Source: Actinomadura violacea (GTDB lineage Bacteria > Actinomycetota > Actinomycetes > Streptosporangiales > Streptosporangiaceae). Taken from it: DNA of 64,000 nt. The notes beneath the pieces were generated by a model that saw only the letters and a list, made by a program, of their open reading frames with translations, was not told where the DNA came from and did not search any database. Below, piece after piece: positions 18,530-26,560 of the stretch; position 1 is the first letter of the stretch, and each line of letters opens with the position of its first letter. Position numbers and translations under genes: made by a program. The stretch covers positions 62,001-126,000 of the forward strand of contig NZ_JAGEPF010000030.1 in NCBI RefSeq assembly GCF_017573465.1. Direction: 5' to 3'.

Positions 18530-19483
18530 TCACTGTGGCGGGCGAGGTTTTGCGGCCCGCCGGGGCGGCAGCGGGATCCGGTCCAGGTCGTGGACGAGGG
18601 TGACCTCGCCGCCGAACTCGGCGGCCGCCTCGTCCGCGAACCGGTGCTCGTCGTCGGCCCGGTAGCGCTCGGAGAAGTGGGTGAGGACGAGGTGCCGCGC
18701 GCCGGCGTCCGCCGCGATCCGGCCCGCCTGCCCCGCCGTGAGGTGCCCGAACCGCGCGGCGAGCGGGGAGTCCTCGTCGAGGAACGTCGACTCGATCACC
18801 AGCATGTCGACGCCGTCCGCGAGGTCGCGCACGCCCTCGCAGCGGCGGGTGTCCATGATGAACGCGACCTTCTGCCCGGGGCGCGGCGTGCTGCACTCGT
18901 CCAGGGTGACGGTCCCGCCGTCCGGCATGGTCACCCGGCCGCGCTCCTGGAGTTCGCGGACGAGCGGCCCCCGTACGCCGTTCGCGGCGAGCCGCTCGGG
19001 CAGCATCGTGATGCCGTCGGGCTCCTCGACCCGGTACCCGTAGGCCTCGACCGGGTGCGACAGCCGCCGCGCGACCAGCGAGAACGGCGCGCCCTCCAGG
19101 TCGAGGGCGGTCCGGTCGCCCGACACCGGCCACTCCCGGATCACCTCGGTGTCGTGGAACGCCGACGCGTGCCGCAGCCGCTCCCAGTACTGCGCGCCGC
19201 TCGCCGGGAACACCGCGTTCACCGGGTGCTCGACGCCGTCGCGCGCGATCCGCTGGACGATGCCGGGCACGCCGAGGCAGTGGTCGCCGTGGAAGTGCGT
19301 GACGCAGATCCACGTCACGTCGTGCGCGGCGACCCCGGCGTGCGCCATCTGCCGCTGCGTCCCCTCGCCCGGGTCGAACAGCACGCCCTGCCCGTCCCAG
19401 CGCAGCAGGTAGCCGTTGTGGTTGCGGGCCTTGGTGGGGACCGCGCTGGCGGAGCCCAGGACGATCAGATCGCGTACCGACAT
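18530..19483 (-). CDS. rnz: Ribonuclease Z (tRNA 3' endonuclease)
   Basis: Metallo-beta-lactamase-fold nuclease that removes 3' trailers from tRNA precursors lacking encoded CCA. 317 aa, typical of bacterial RNase Z. Zinc ligands: H63-F-H65-G-D67-H68 in VTHFHGDHCLG, plus downstream His/Asp in ARRLSHPVEAYGY, IMDTRRCEG and LTHFSERYR. N-terminal strand VLGSASAVPTKARNHNGYLLRW is diagnostic. I chose the ATG at 19483 (MSVRDLIVLGS) rather than earlier in-frame codons because homology begins there. The tRNA gene in this window encodes no CCA at its 3' end, consistent with a need for this enzyme. Directly upstream of, and co-directional with, the reductase homologue. Confidence 0.95.
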   Translation of the reverse strand: MSVRDLIVLGSASAVPTKARNHNGYLLRWDGQGVLFDPGEGTQRQMAHAGVAAHDVTWICVTHFHGDHCLGVPGIVQRIARDGVEHPVNAVFPASGAQYWERLRHASAFHDTEVIREWPVSGDRTALDLEGAPFSLVARRLSHPVEAYGYRVEEPDGITMLPERLAANGVRGPLVRELQERGRVTMPDGGTVTLDECSTPRPGQKVAFIMDTRRCEGVRDLADGVDMLVIESTFLDEDSPLAARFGHLTAGQAGRIAADAGARHLVLTHFSERYRADDEHRFADEAAAEFGGEVTLVHDLDRIPLPPRRAAKPRPPQ

Positions 19484-19568
19484 GCCCCCATGGTGCCGGG
19501 TGCGGGGGCATGCAAGCGCTTGGTTATTCTGACCGCGTCCTGGACCGATGCGAGCAAGGGAGAGCCGC

Positions 19569-20045
19569 GTGGCCGGAAGCAAGCGCGACAAGATCAAGAT
19601 GACCGCCGACGAGACCGCCGCCTACCTCGCCGGCAACTTCAAGGTCCAGGTCGCCACCATCGGCAAGGACGGCGAGCCGCACCTCGTCACCATGTTCTAC
19701 GCGCTGCTCGACGGGAAGATCGCGTTCACCACCTACCACTCGTCGCAGAAGGTCGTGAACCTGCGCCGCAACCCGACGATGACCTGCCTCGTCGAGGACG
19801 GCGTCGAGTACAACGAGCTGCGCGGCGTCGCCCTCTACGGCCGCGGCCTCGTCATCGAGGACCGCGACGAGCTGCACAAGGTCGGCTACGTCGTCGGCTC
19901 CCGCATGGCCGGGCTGCCCGTCCCCGAGATCGGCGAGCCCATCGACCCCGGCATGGCCGCCGGCATCGAGCAGGCGATGTCCAAGCGCGTCCTCATCGTC
20001 ATGGACCCCGACACCATCGTCAGCTGGGACCACTCGAAGGCGTGA
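19569..20045 (+). CDS. PPOX-class split-barrel oxidoreductase (F420- or FMN-type)
   Basis: Product of 158 aa, pyridoxamine-phosphate-oxidase-like fold. MTADETAAYLAGNFKVQVATIGKDGEPHLVTMFYALLDGKIAFTTYHSSQKVVNLRRNP is the typical N-terminal half of actinobacterial PPOX proteins that use F420H2 or flavin; VEYNELRGVALYGRG follows. The start is GTG at 19569, supported by AAGGGAGAG a few bases upstream; the frame extends 7 codons further. Such enzymes reduce small molecules such as nitroimidazoles, quinones or bilin-like compounds; the substrate is not predictable. Divergent from rnz; its 3' end overlaps the converging TPR gene by 26 bp. Confidence 0.88.
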   Translation: MAGSKRDKIKMTADETAAYLAGNFKVQVATIGKDGEPHLVTMFYALLDGKIAFTTYHSSQKVVNLRRNPTMTCLVEDGVEYNELRGVALYGRGLVIEDRDELHKVGYVVGSRMAGLPVPEIGEPIDPGMAAGIEQAMSKRVLIVMDPDTIVSWDHSKA

Positions 20046-20877
20046 TCCCGTCCCGGCGGCGCGCCGCCGCCTCAGCCTTGCCGGTGGGGACGGAGTCGTA
20101 GAGCGCGATGGCGCGGTCGAGGGCGGCGCCCTCGGCCGCGGCGTCGCCGCGCCGGCGCGCCGCGTCCGCGAGGTGCACGAACGTGTCGCCCTCCCGCTCG
20201 GGCGACTCCTGCGCCCGGACGATCTCCAGCGCCTGGCCGAAGAAGTTGGTCGCCGCGACGGGGCGCCCGGCGCGCAGGTACGCCTCGCCGAGCGTGGTGA
20301 GCGCGCGGGCGCGGTCCGGGTCGTCGGAGAGCGCGGCGAACTCGTCCGGCAGCGGGCCGAGCAGCCCGATCGCGCGGTCGAGGGCGCCCGACTCCAGCAG
20401 CGCCCGGGCCAGGTTGTGCCGCGCGAGCAGCACCGTGCGGCGGTCGCCGTCCCGCTCGGCAAGCCGCAGGCCCTCCTCCAGCGCCTCGACGGCCTCCGCC
20501 CACCGCTCCCGGTGCAGCAGCGCCAGGCCCTCGGCCTCGAGCTCCGCCTCGCCCGCGGCGGCGCCGGCGAGGTAGTGGTCCAGGACGCGCCGCAGCGCCG
20601 CGTCCCGCTCCTCCTCGCCGTCCTCGCGGGCGGCCCATTCGCGCGCGTAGTCGCGGACGGGCCCGGGCAGCCGGTACCGGCCGCCGCCCGCGTCGGCGAC
20701 GAGGCCCCGGCCGGCGAGCGTGCCGAGCAGGTCGCGGGCGGCGGACGCGGGGACGTCCGCGACGGCGGCGGCCGCACCGGCGTCGAAGTCGTCGCCGGGC
20801 TGCAGGCCCAGCAGCCGGAGCAGCCGGGCCGCGTCCGGCGGGAGCGACCGGTAGGAGTCCTCGAATGGCGCGCGCAC
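20020..20877 (-). CDS. TPR protein resembling the C-terminus of AfsR/SARP-type regulators
   Basis: About 285 aa from the GTG at 20877, which has GAAAGGA 7 bp upstream (an ATG at 20934 is an alternative). Residues 1-70, SYRSLPPDAARLLRLLGLQPGDDFD...LLGTLAGRGLVADAGGGRYRLPGPVRDYARE, match the winged-helix segment that follows the NB-ARC ATPase in large AfsR-type regulators. The rest is Ala/Leu/Arg-rich helical repeats of TPR type (LLARHNLARALLESGALDRAIGLL, ALTTLGEAYLRAGRPVAATNFFGQALEI, VHLADAARRRGDAAAEGAALDRAI). The SARP DNA-binding and ATPase modules are missing, so it is either a free-standing scaffold or a remnant. It lies just downstream of ltrA. Confidence 0.72.
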   Translation of the reverse strand: MRAPFEDSYRSLPPDAARLLRLLGLQPGDDFDAGAAAAVADVPASAARDLLGTLAGRGLVADAGGGRYRLPGPVRDYAREWAAREDGEEERDAALRRVLDHYLAGAAAGEAELEAEGLALLHRERWAEAVEALEEGLRLAERDGDRRTVLLARHNLARALLESGALDRAIGLLGPLPDEFAALSDDPDRARALTTLGEAYLRAGRPVAATNFFGQALEIVRAQESPEREGDTFVHLADAARRRGDAAAEGAALDRAIALYDSVPTGKAEAAARRRDGITPSSGPS

Positions 20878-20942
20878 GTCGGGGTCCTTTCCCGGCGCGG
20901 CGGCCCGCAACCGGTCGGGCCGGCGCCGGGGCATCCCGAGGC

Positions 20943-22244
20943 TCAGCGCCCGGCGGGCTCGGCGGCCTCCGGCGGCCCGGCGGGCTCGCCGAACGGGACC
21001 GAGGCGGACGGCATCGCCGGCACGCCGAGGACGCGGCCGCGCCGCCGGTAGGCGCGCACGTCCCACAGCGCCAGCGCGGCCACCGCGATCGTCGCGCAGA
21101 CGTGCAGGGTCAGCGGGTTCAGCGCGAACGAGATCGCCGCGAGGCCCGCGAGCGCGACCAGCGTGGCGAGCCGGGCCCGCGTGAAGTCGCCGAACACGGC
21201 CCGCTTGAACAGGGCGTGCCCGAACACGAACAGGGCCGGGCCGCCGGTCGCGACGGCGGCGAACCCGGCGGTCATGTGCCCGCCGGGGTGCGCCATCACC
21301 ATCTCGTCCGCGACGGCGCCGACGATGATGCCCGCGACCATCACGATGTGGATGAAGGTGTAGGCGGAGCGGCCGAGCCGCCCCGGGTCCGCGGATGCGG
21401 CGATCCGCTCGCCGGCCTTCTCCGCCGTGTGGTCGAAGTAGATCCACCAGAGCGCGACGGCGCCGGCGAACGCCGACACGAACCCGGCGGCGACCGCCGC
21501 GCGAGGCGTGTGACCGCCCAGCGTCGTGCCGGTGACCAGCAGCGACTCGCCGAGCGCGATGATGACGAACAGCTGGCAGCGCTCCGCCATGTGGCCGCCG
21601 TCGATCGTCCAGTCGGCGGTGCTGGAGCGGCCCAGCAGCGGCGTCGCGTACCCGTGCCACGGCGCGAGGTACTCCAGCGCGACGGCCGGCAGCCACAGGC
21701 CCGCGCGGACGTCCGCGGCGTCCACGAGCGCGCCGCCGATCCACAGCGCGGCCGACACCGCCTGCCAGAACAGCACCCGCTGGAAGTTGCGGCCGAGCTC
21801 GTGCGCCCAGGTCGCGGCGACGACGAAGACCGTCCGGCCCACCTGGAGGATCACGTAGGCGGCCGCGAACCACACCCCGTCGCGGCCGAACGCGCCCGGC
21901 AGCATGGCCGCCATGAACAGCCCGGCGACCATCACGCCGACCAGCATCAGCCGGATCGCCGGATGGTCGGGGTCGAACCAGTTGGTGGTCCAGCACGTGT
22001 ACATCCACGCCCACCAGACCGCGAGCAGGAGCAGCAGCGTCTCGCCGGCGCCCCGGACGGTCAGGTGCTCCAGCAGCCGGTGCGACAGCTGGGTCACCGC
22101 GAACACGAAGACCAGGTCGAAGAAGAGCTCGAAGAAGGTGACCCGCGCCGCGCCGGTGCGCGGCCGCAGCAGGGCGTCCGCCCTGGACGGCCGGGCTCCG
22201 GGCACGGCGGGACCGGCGGCGTGCCCGGGGTGCGCGTCGCTCAT
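20943..22244 (-). CDS. Low-temperature requirement A (LtrA) family membrane protein
   Basis: Integral membrane protein of 433 aa with many hydrophobic helices (about 10 or more). The LtrA signature is plain: TFFELFFDLVFVFAVTQLSHRLLEHLT near residue 40, LLAVWWAWMYTCWTTNWFDPD, ERCQLFVIIALGESLLVTGT and a WWIYFDHTAEKAGE region. The family was named from a Listeria gene needed for growth at low temperature; its molecular activity is unknown. The first 35 residues are hydrophilic, and the C-terminal 30 are Pro/Glu/Ala-rich. It reads the same way as the downstream TPR gene, with a gap of 65 bp, so they may form one unit. Confidence 0.92.
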   Translation of the reverse strand: MSDAHPGHAAGPAVPGARPSRADALLRPRTGAARVTFFELFFDLVFVFAVTQLSHRLLEHLTVRGAGETLLLLLAVWWAWMYTCWTTNWFDPDHPAIRLMLVGVMVAGLFMAAMLPGAFGRDGVWFAAAYVILQVGRTVFVVAATWAHELGRNFQRVLFWQAVSAALWIGGALVDAADVRAGLWLPAVALEYLAPWHGYATPLLGRSSTADWTIDGGHMAERCQLFVIIALGESLLVTGTTLGGHTPRAAVAAGFVSAFAGAVALWWIYFDHTAEKAGERIAASADPGRLGRSAYTFIHIVMVAGIIVGAVADEMVMAHPGGHMTAGFAAVATGGPALFVFGHALFKRAVFGDFTRARLATLVALAGLAAISFALNPLTLHVCATIAVAALALWDVRAYRRRGRVLGVPAMPSASVPFGEPAGPPEAAEPAGR

Positions 22245-22271
22245 GGGGGGATGACCGGCCGGTGCGCCGCG

Positions 22272-22532
22272 CTAGGCGGTGCCGGCGGACTCCTCGCCCG
22301 CCTTGCGGTCGGCGGCCGCGGCGGCCTTGGCCGCCTGCGCCCGCTCCCAGTCCTGCTGCTTGAGGTCGGCCTCCCGGGGCGCCTGGATCTTCTTCATCTG
22401 CTTGTTCATCGAGCGGACGAGGAACACCAGCGCGACCAGCAACGCCAGGAACACCGCGAAGCCGAGGAGGCCGGGGCTGACCGTGTCGTTGTTGAGCGGA
22501 ATGGCGTGGGCGAGCGGAAGCACTACAGACAC
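22272..22532 (-). CDS. Small single-pass membrane protein (Rv1083-like)
   Basis: About 86 aa from a GTG at 22532 preceded by GGAGAAGG. One central hydrophobic helix (PGLLGFAVFLALLVALVFLVRSM) is followed by a charged, probably helical cytoplasmic tail (NKQMKKIQAPREADLKQQDWERAQAAKAAAAADRKAGEE). It overlaps the 3' end of mca by 10 bp, so translation is coupled. The mca plus small membrane protein pair occurs in mycobacteria (Rv1082-Rv1083), which suggests a link to mycothiol conjugate processing at the membrane, but no function is established. Confidence 0.85.
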   Translation of the reverse strand: MSVVLPLAHAIPLNNDTVSPGLLGFAVFLALLVALVFLVRSMNKQMKKIQAPREADLKQQDWERAQAAKAAAAADRKAGEESAGTA

Positions 22533-23452
22533 ACCTTCTCCCGGATGCCGGCGAACAGGTCGCCCTCCGGCAACTCGGTGTCGACCAGGGACCTGGCCAA
22601 ATGGTAGTCCTCGGTCGGCCATGCCTCGCGCTGGACGTCCAGCGGGACGCGGAACCAGAACCCGTTCGGGTCGATCTGGGTCGCGTGCGCGAGCAGCGCG
22701 GCGTCACGGGTCTCGAAGTGGTCCGCGCACGGCACCCGGGTCGTGACCTCCCACTTCGCGCGCTTCTCCTTCTCCTGCTCGAAGCGCTCGATCCAGTCGT
22801 GGTAGGGCGACTCCAGGCCCGCCTTCTCCATCGCGGTGTGCAGCGCGAGGATGCGGTCCTTGCTGAACGTCATGTGGTAGTAGAGCTTCAGCGGCTGCCA
22901 CGGCTCGCCCGAGTCCGGGTAGCGCTCCGGGTCGCCGGCGGCCTCGAACGCCTCCACCGACACCTCGTGGCACTTCACGTGGTCGGGGTGCGGGTAGCCG
23001 CCCTTCTCGTCGTAGGTCAGCATCACGTGCGGGCGGAACTCGCGGACGGCGCGCACCAGCGGCTCGCTCGCGGTCTCCAGCGGCTCCAGCGCGAAGCAGC
23101 CCTCCGGCAGCGGCGGCAGCGGGTCGCCCTCGGGGAAGCCGGAGTCGACGAAGCCGAGCCAGCGCTGCCCGACGCCGAGGATCTCCCGGGCGCGCGCCAT
23201 CTCCGCCTCGCGCACCTTGCCGATGTCGGCCTTGACCTCGGGGCGGTCCATCGCCGGGTTGAGGATGTCGCCGCGCTCCCCGCCGGTGCAGGTGACGACC
23301 AGGACCTCCACGCCTTCCGCGACGTACCTGGCCATCGTGGCCGCGCCCTTGCTGGACTCGTCGTCGGGGTGCGCGTGCACCGCCATCAGGCGCAGCGGCT
23401 CGGCACCCCCGTCCGGCCCGGCGCACGTCGTATCGTCGATGACCTCGGACAC
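22523..23452 (-). CDS. mca: Mycothiol S-conjugate amidase
   Basis: Zinc hydrolase that cleaves mycothiol-toxin conjugates to a mercapturic acid (exported) and GlcN-inositol, which is recycled into mycothiol. 309 aa, GlcNAc-PI de-N-acetylase (LmbE-like) superfamily. Zinc motif AHPDDE at residues 27-32 within LMAVHAHPDDESSKGAATMA; third ligand in GGYPHPDHVKCHE; TGGERGDILNPAMD is typical. The longer substrate-binding C-terminal region (KLYYHMTFSKDRILALHTAMEK, CADHFETRDAALLAHATQIDP) favours Mca over MshB, which removes the acetyl group during mycothiol synthesis. It heads a two-gene unit with the small membrane protein and is divergent from DUF4307 and greA, a conserved actinobacterial layout. 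Confidence 0.96.
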   Translation of the reverse strand: MSEVIDDTTCAGPDGGAEPLRLMAVHAHPDDESSKGAATMARYVAEGVEVLVVTCTGGERGDILNPAMDRPEVKADIGKVREAEMARAREILGVGQRWLGFVDSGFPEGDPLPPLPEGCFALEPLETASEPLVRAVREFRPHVMLTYDEKGGYPHPDHVKCHEVSVEAFEAAGDPERYPDSGEPWQPLKLYYHMTFSKDRILALHTAMEKAGLESPYHDWIERFEQEKEKRAKWEVTTRVPCADHFETRDAALLAHATQIDPNGFWFRVPLDVQREAWPTEDYHLARSLVDTELPEGDLFAGIREKVCL

Positions 23453-23575
23453 CTGGGGTTCTCCCTCTCAGCGAGCGGTTCGTGGCGTGAAAACGGACCC
23501 CGGTACGGAGCACCCGCGCCTACAGACGAGAATTGTCCCTGACAACGTCCGCACACCGCACGGAGATTCCCCGCG

Positions 23576-23959
23576 ATGACAACGAGCGTGTCGGCGCCCG
23601 AGGCGCCCGCCGAGCCCAAGCGGGGCCGGCTCGGCCTGGTGATCATCGGGATCGTCTGCGCGGTGGCGGCGGGCGGCTTCGGGTTCATCGCCGCGCACGT
23701 GGGGCAGACTCCCGGCATCGACGCGCAGCTGATCACCTACGACGCGGGCCCGTCCTCCATCGAGGTGAACTTCTCCGTCGCCAAGCCGAAGGGGGACGTG
23801 GTGCACTGCACGCTGCAGGCCCTCGACGCGGACATGACCGTGATCGCCAAGCGGGACGTCACGGTCCCGGCCGGCACGGCGAAGGCGGGCATGACGGAGA
23901 CGCTGCCGACGCCGGGCAAGGCGACCAGCGCCCAGCTGCAGGGGTGCCGCAAGGCGTGA
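23576..23959 (+). CDS. DUF4307 single-pass membrane protein
   Basis: Product of 127 aa. A short hydrophilic N-terminus is followed by one transmembrane helix (LGLVIIGIVCAVAAGGFGFIAAHV, about 20-43) and an extracytoplasmic beta-rich domain (IDAQLITYDAGPSSIEVNFSVAKPKGDVVHCTLQALDADMTVIAKRDVTVPAG) with two Cys (in VVHCTL and LQGCRKA) that could form a disulfide. This matches DUF4307, found next to greA and mca in actinobacteria (Rv1081c). The function is unknown. ATG follows GGAGATTC at normal spacing. Confidence 0.88.
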   Translation: MTTSVSAPEAPAEPKRGRLGLVIIGIVCAVAAGGFGFIAAHVGQTPGIDAQLITYDAGPSSIEVNFSVAKPKGDVVHCTLQALDADMTVIAKRDVTVPAGTAKAGMTETLPTPGKATSAQLQGCRKA

Positions 23960-24160
23960 CGCCGCGGCGGCCGGACGGTTGGCCCGGTTCGTCCGTTCGG
24001 CGAGTGAAACCCGGTTGGCCGGTTGCGCACGCCGAGTTCAGGGAACCTTTACCCGCACACACCGGATAGGCTAGAGGTTTCACCCGGCCGCACTTCATGT
24101 CGATGTGGCGCCCGCCCGGGAGGGCCGGCGAGGATCGCAACATGTGGATGAGGAGTACCC

Positions 24161-24658
24161 GTGACCGAGACCCGCGCTGACAACGTCACCTGGCTGACCC
24201 AGGAGGCGTACGACCGGCTCAAGTCCGAGCTGGACCACCTGTCGGGCCCGGGCCGCATCGAGATCGCTCAGAAGATCGAGGCGGCGCGGGAGGAAGGCGA
24301 CCTGCGCGAGAACGGCGGCTACCACGCGGCCAAGGAGGAGCAGGGCAAGATCGAGGGCCGGATCCTCCAGCTCCAGGGCATCCTGGAGAACGCCCGCGTG
24401 GGCGAGGCGCCGCGCACCGAGGGCGTCGTCGGCCCGGGCATGACCGTCACGGTCGTCTTCGAGGGCGACGACGAGGAGGTCACGTTCCTGCTGGCCTCCC
24501 GCGAGGAGGTCGGCGCCCCCATCGACGTCTACTCGCCGAAGTCGCCGCTCGGCGCGGCGATCAACGGCAAGAAGGTCGGCGACAAGGCCACCTACTCGCT
24601 GCCCAACGGGCGCAGCATGACCGTCGAGATCCTCGACGCCACCCCCTACGGCGGCTGA
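24161..24658 (+). CDS. greA: Transcription elongation factor GreA
   Basis: Binds RNA polymerase in the secondary channel and stimulates cleavage of backtracked RNA. 165 aa with the N-terminal antiparallel coiled coil: WLTQEAYDRLKSELDHLSGPGRIEIAQKIEAAREEGDLRENGGYHAAKEEQGKIEGRILQL. The acidic tip residues lie in REEGDLRENG, and the C-terminal FKBP-like domain ends in a beta-barrel (PLGAAINGKKVGDKATYSLPNGRSMTVEIL). A start as ATG-equivalent GTG at 24161 has AGGAG upstream. TAGGCT near 24065-24070 is a candidate -10 box, about 90 bp before the gene. A strong hairpin lies 58 bp beyond the stop. Confidence 0.97.
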   Translation: MTETRADNVTWLTQEAYDRLKSELDHLSGPGRIEIAQKIEAAREEGDLRENGGYHAAKEEQGKIEGRILQLQGILENARVGEAPRTEGVVGPGMTVTVVFEGDDEEVTFLLASREEVGAPIDVYSPKSPLGAAINGKKVGDKATYSLPNGRSMTVEILDATPYGG

Positions 24659-24715
24659 CCGCCGCCGCGACCGCCGCTCCCCCCGAGCGGCGTCACCGGC
24701 CGGGAGAGCACACCG

Positions 24716-24750
24716 CGGTCCGCCGCCCCGCTCAGCGGGGCGGCGGACCG
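24716..24750. terminator. Shared hairpin between greA and the Lrp gene
   Basis: 16-bp perfect stem CGGTCCGCCGCCCCGC / GCGGGGCGGCGGACCG with a 3-nt loop TCA, which is itself the stop codon of the converging Lrp gene. The Lrp C-terminal codons therefore form one arm. Confidence 0.75.
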
Positions 24751-25229
24751 TCGCTTTGCGCGGATCCGGCCACCTTCCGCATCAGCGGGAGGGTGCGGTA
24801 GGGGATCTGGGTCGCCAGCGAGATGACCGACGAGGCGCGCTCGACGCCCGCGACGTCCACGATCACGTCGATGACGCGCTGCAGGTCGGCGTTGCTGCGC
24901 GCGACGACGCGGCAGAGCATGTCGCCGGGGCCGGTGATGGTGTGCGCCTCGATCACCTCCGGGACCTGGGCGAGCCGGCGGGCGACGGGGTCGTGCCCGC
25001 CGGCCTGCCGCAGCTGCACGGTGACGAACGCGGTGACGCCGTAGCCGAGCGCGGCCGGGTCGAGCTCGGGGCCGAACCCGGCGATGACGCCGTCGCGCGA
25101 CAACCGGTCCAGGCGGGCCTGGACGGTGCCGCGGGCGACGCCGAGGCGGCGGGACGCCTCCAGCACGCCGACGCGGGGCTCGGCGGCGAACATCTCGATC
25201 AGCCGGCCGTCCAGCTCGTCGATGGGCAC
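24732..25229 (-). CDS. Lrp/AsnC-family transcriptional regulator
   Basis: Product of 165 aa with an N-terminal winged helix (IDELDGRLIEMFAAEPRVGVLEASRRLGVARGTVQARLDRLSRDGVIAGFG, about 3-53) and a C-terminal RAM/ACT effector domain (TAFVTVQLRQAGGHDPVARRLAQVPEVIEAHTITGPGDMLCRVVARSNADLQRVIDVI). It is divergent from hppD with a 137-bp gap holding an inverted pair TGTACAG / CTGTACA, so it probably controls hppD and itself, perhaps in response to an aromatic amino acid. The effector is inferred only from context. Its 3' end doubles as a terminator arm with greA. Confidence 0.93.
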   Translation of the reverse strand: MPIDELDGRLIEMFAAEPRVGVLEASRRLGVARGTVQARLDRLSRDGVIAGFGPELDPAALGYGVTAFVTVQLRQAGGHDPVARRLAQVPEVIEAHTITGPGDMLCRVVARSNADLQRVIDVIVDVAGVERASSVISLATQIPYRTLPLMRKVAGSAQSDGPPPR

Positions 25230-25265
25230 GGCGTCCTCCCCGGGCTCGTGTGGTCCTGGTCACGG

Positions 25266-25304
25266 TGTACAGGGTTACCGGTCGTTTCCGTGGATGACTG
25301 TACA
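25266..25304. promoter_or_regulatory. Lrp-type operator between lrp and hppD
   Basis: TGTACAG at 25266-25272 and its exact reverse complement CTGTACA at 25298-25304, centre to centre 32 bp (about three helical turns). It sits in the divergent promoter region, where an Lrp/AsnC dimer pair would bind both half-sites on one face of the DNA. Confidence 0.6.
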
Positions 25305-25366
25305 GAGTGCTCAGTGATTTCGACGACTCTTGCGCACCTTGTAGGCGTATGCCCAGATTGGTGGGC

Positions 25367-26458
25367 ATGGATGAGTTTCCGGTCAAGGGCATGGACGCCG
25401 TCGTGTTCGCCGTCGGCAACGCCAAGCAGGCGGCGCACTACTACTCGACCGCGTTCGGGATGCGCCGGGTCGCCTACCGCGGCCCCGAGAACGGCAGCCC
25501 CGACGAGGCGGTGCACGTGCTGGAGTCGGGCGGCGCCCGGTTCGTGTTCCGCGGCCCGGTGAAGGCGGGCACGGAGATCGGCCGGCACATCGCCGAGCAC
25601 GGCGACGGGATCGTCGACCTCGCGATCGAGGTGCCGGACGTCGAGCACGCCTACCGGCACGCGCTCGCCAAGGGCGCGACGGGCATCGAGGAGCCGCACG
25701 TCCTGGAGGACGAGCACGGCAAGGCGACGGTCGCGGCGATCGCCACCTACGGCGAGACCCGGCACACACTGGTCGACCGCTCCAACTACACCGGCCCGTA
25801 CCTGCCGGGCTTCGAGGCCGCCGGCCCGATCGTCGAGCCGCCGGAGAAGCGCTTCTTCCAGGCGATCGACCACTGCGTCGGCAACGTCGAGCGCATGGAC
25901 GAGTGGGCCGAGTTCTACCACCGCGTCATGGGCTTCACCGACATGGCCGAGTTCGTCGGCGACGACATCGCCACCGAGTACTCGGCGCTGATGTCCAAGG
26001 TCGTCGCGGACGGCACCCGGAAGGTGAAGTTCCCGCTGAACGAGCCGGCGGAGAGCCGGCGCAAGTCGCAGATCGACGAGTACCTGGAGTTCTACGGCGG
26101 GCCGGGCGTGCAGCACATCGCGCTGGCCACCAACGACATCCTGGCCTCGGTCGACCGGATGCGCGCCGCCGGCGTCGAGTTCCTGGACAGCCCCGACTCC
26201 TACTACGAGGACGCGGAGCTGCGCGAGCGCATCGGCGAGGTGCGCGTGCCGATCGAGGAGCTGAAGAAGCGCCGCATCCTCGTCGACCGGGACGAGGACG
26301 GCTACCTGCTGCAGATCTTCACCAAGCCCGTCCAGGACCGCCCGACGGTGTTCTTCGAGCTGATCGAGCGGCACGGGTCGCTCGGCTTCGGCAAGGGCAA
26401 CTTCAAGGCGCTGTTCGAGGCGATCGAGCGCGAGCAGGAGCGCCGCGGCAACCTGTGA
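25367..26458 (+). CDS. hppD: 4-hydroxyphenylpyruvate dioxygenase
   Basis: Non-haem Fe(II) enzyme converting 4-hydroxyphenylpyruvate to homogentisate in tyrosine breakdown. 363 aa from the ATG at 25367 (MDEFPVKGMDAVVFAVGNAKQAAHYYSTAFGM); an upstream in-frame Met at 25349 is possible. It has two VOC domains. Iron ligands in the C-terminal half are His in FFQAIDHCVGNVE, His in GGPGVQHIALATNDI and Glu in PTVFFELIERHG. GKGNFKALFEAIEREQ completes the family pattern. The paired Lrp gene and operator suggest induction by tyrosine or its catabolites. No homogentisate dioxygenase gene is in the window. A hairpin follows the stop. Confidence 0.97.
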   Translation: MDEFPVKGMDAVVFAVGNAKQAAHYYSTAFGMRRVAYRGPENGSPDEAVHVLESGGARFVFRGPVKAGTEIGRHIAEHGDGIVDLAIEVPDVEHAYRHALAKGATGIEEPHVLEDEHGKATVAAIATYGETRHTLVDRSNYTGPYLPGFEAAGPIVEPPEKRFFQAIDHCVGNVERMDEWAEFYHRVMGFTDMAEFVGDDIATEYSALMSKVVADGTRKVKFPLNEPAESRRKSQIDEYLEFYGGPGVQHIALATNDILASVDRMRAAGVEFLDSPDSYYEDAELRERIGEVRVPIEELKKRRILVDRDEDGYLLQIFTKPVQDRPTVFFELIERHGSLGFGKGNFKALFEAIEREQERRGNL

Positions 26459-26478
26459 CGCGCGCCGAGCCGGCCCGT

Positions 26479-26510
26479 CCGGCCCCGGGGACCTCGGTGT
26501 CCGGGGCCGG
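26479..26510 (+). terminator. Hairpin after hppD
   Basis: 10-bp perfect stem CCGGCCCCGG / CCGGGGCCGG with a 12-nt loop, beginning 20 bp after the hppD stop. Confidence 0.55.
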
Positions 26511-26560
26511 TCAGGGGCCCGGCGAGCGGACGGCGGCGCGGGCGGGCACACTGTGTCGTC

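Noticed and set aside
20877..22707. Extending the TPR gene upstream through the ltrA region as one 895-aa protein
   Set aside because: Upstream sequence in this frame is an Arg/Ala shadow of ltrA; homology and a ribosome site support a start near 20877.
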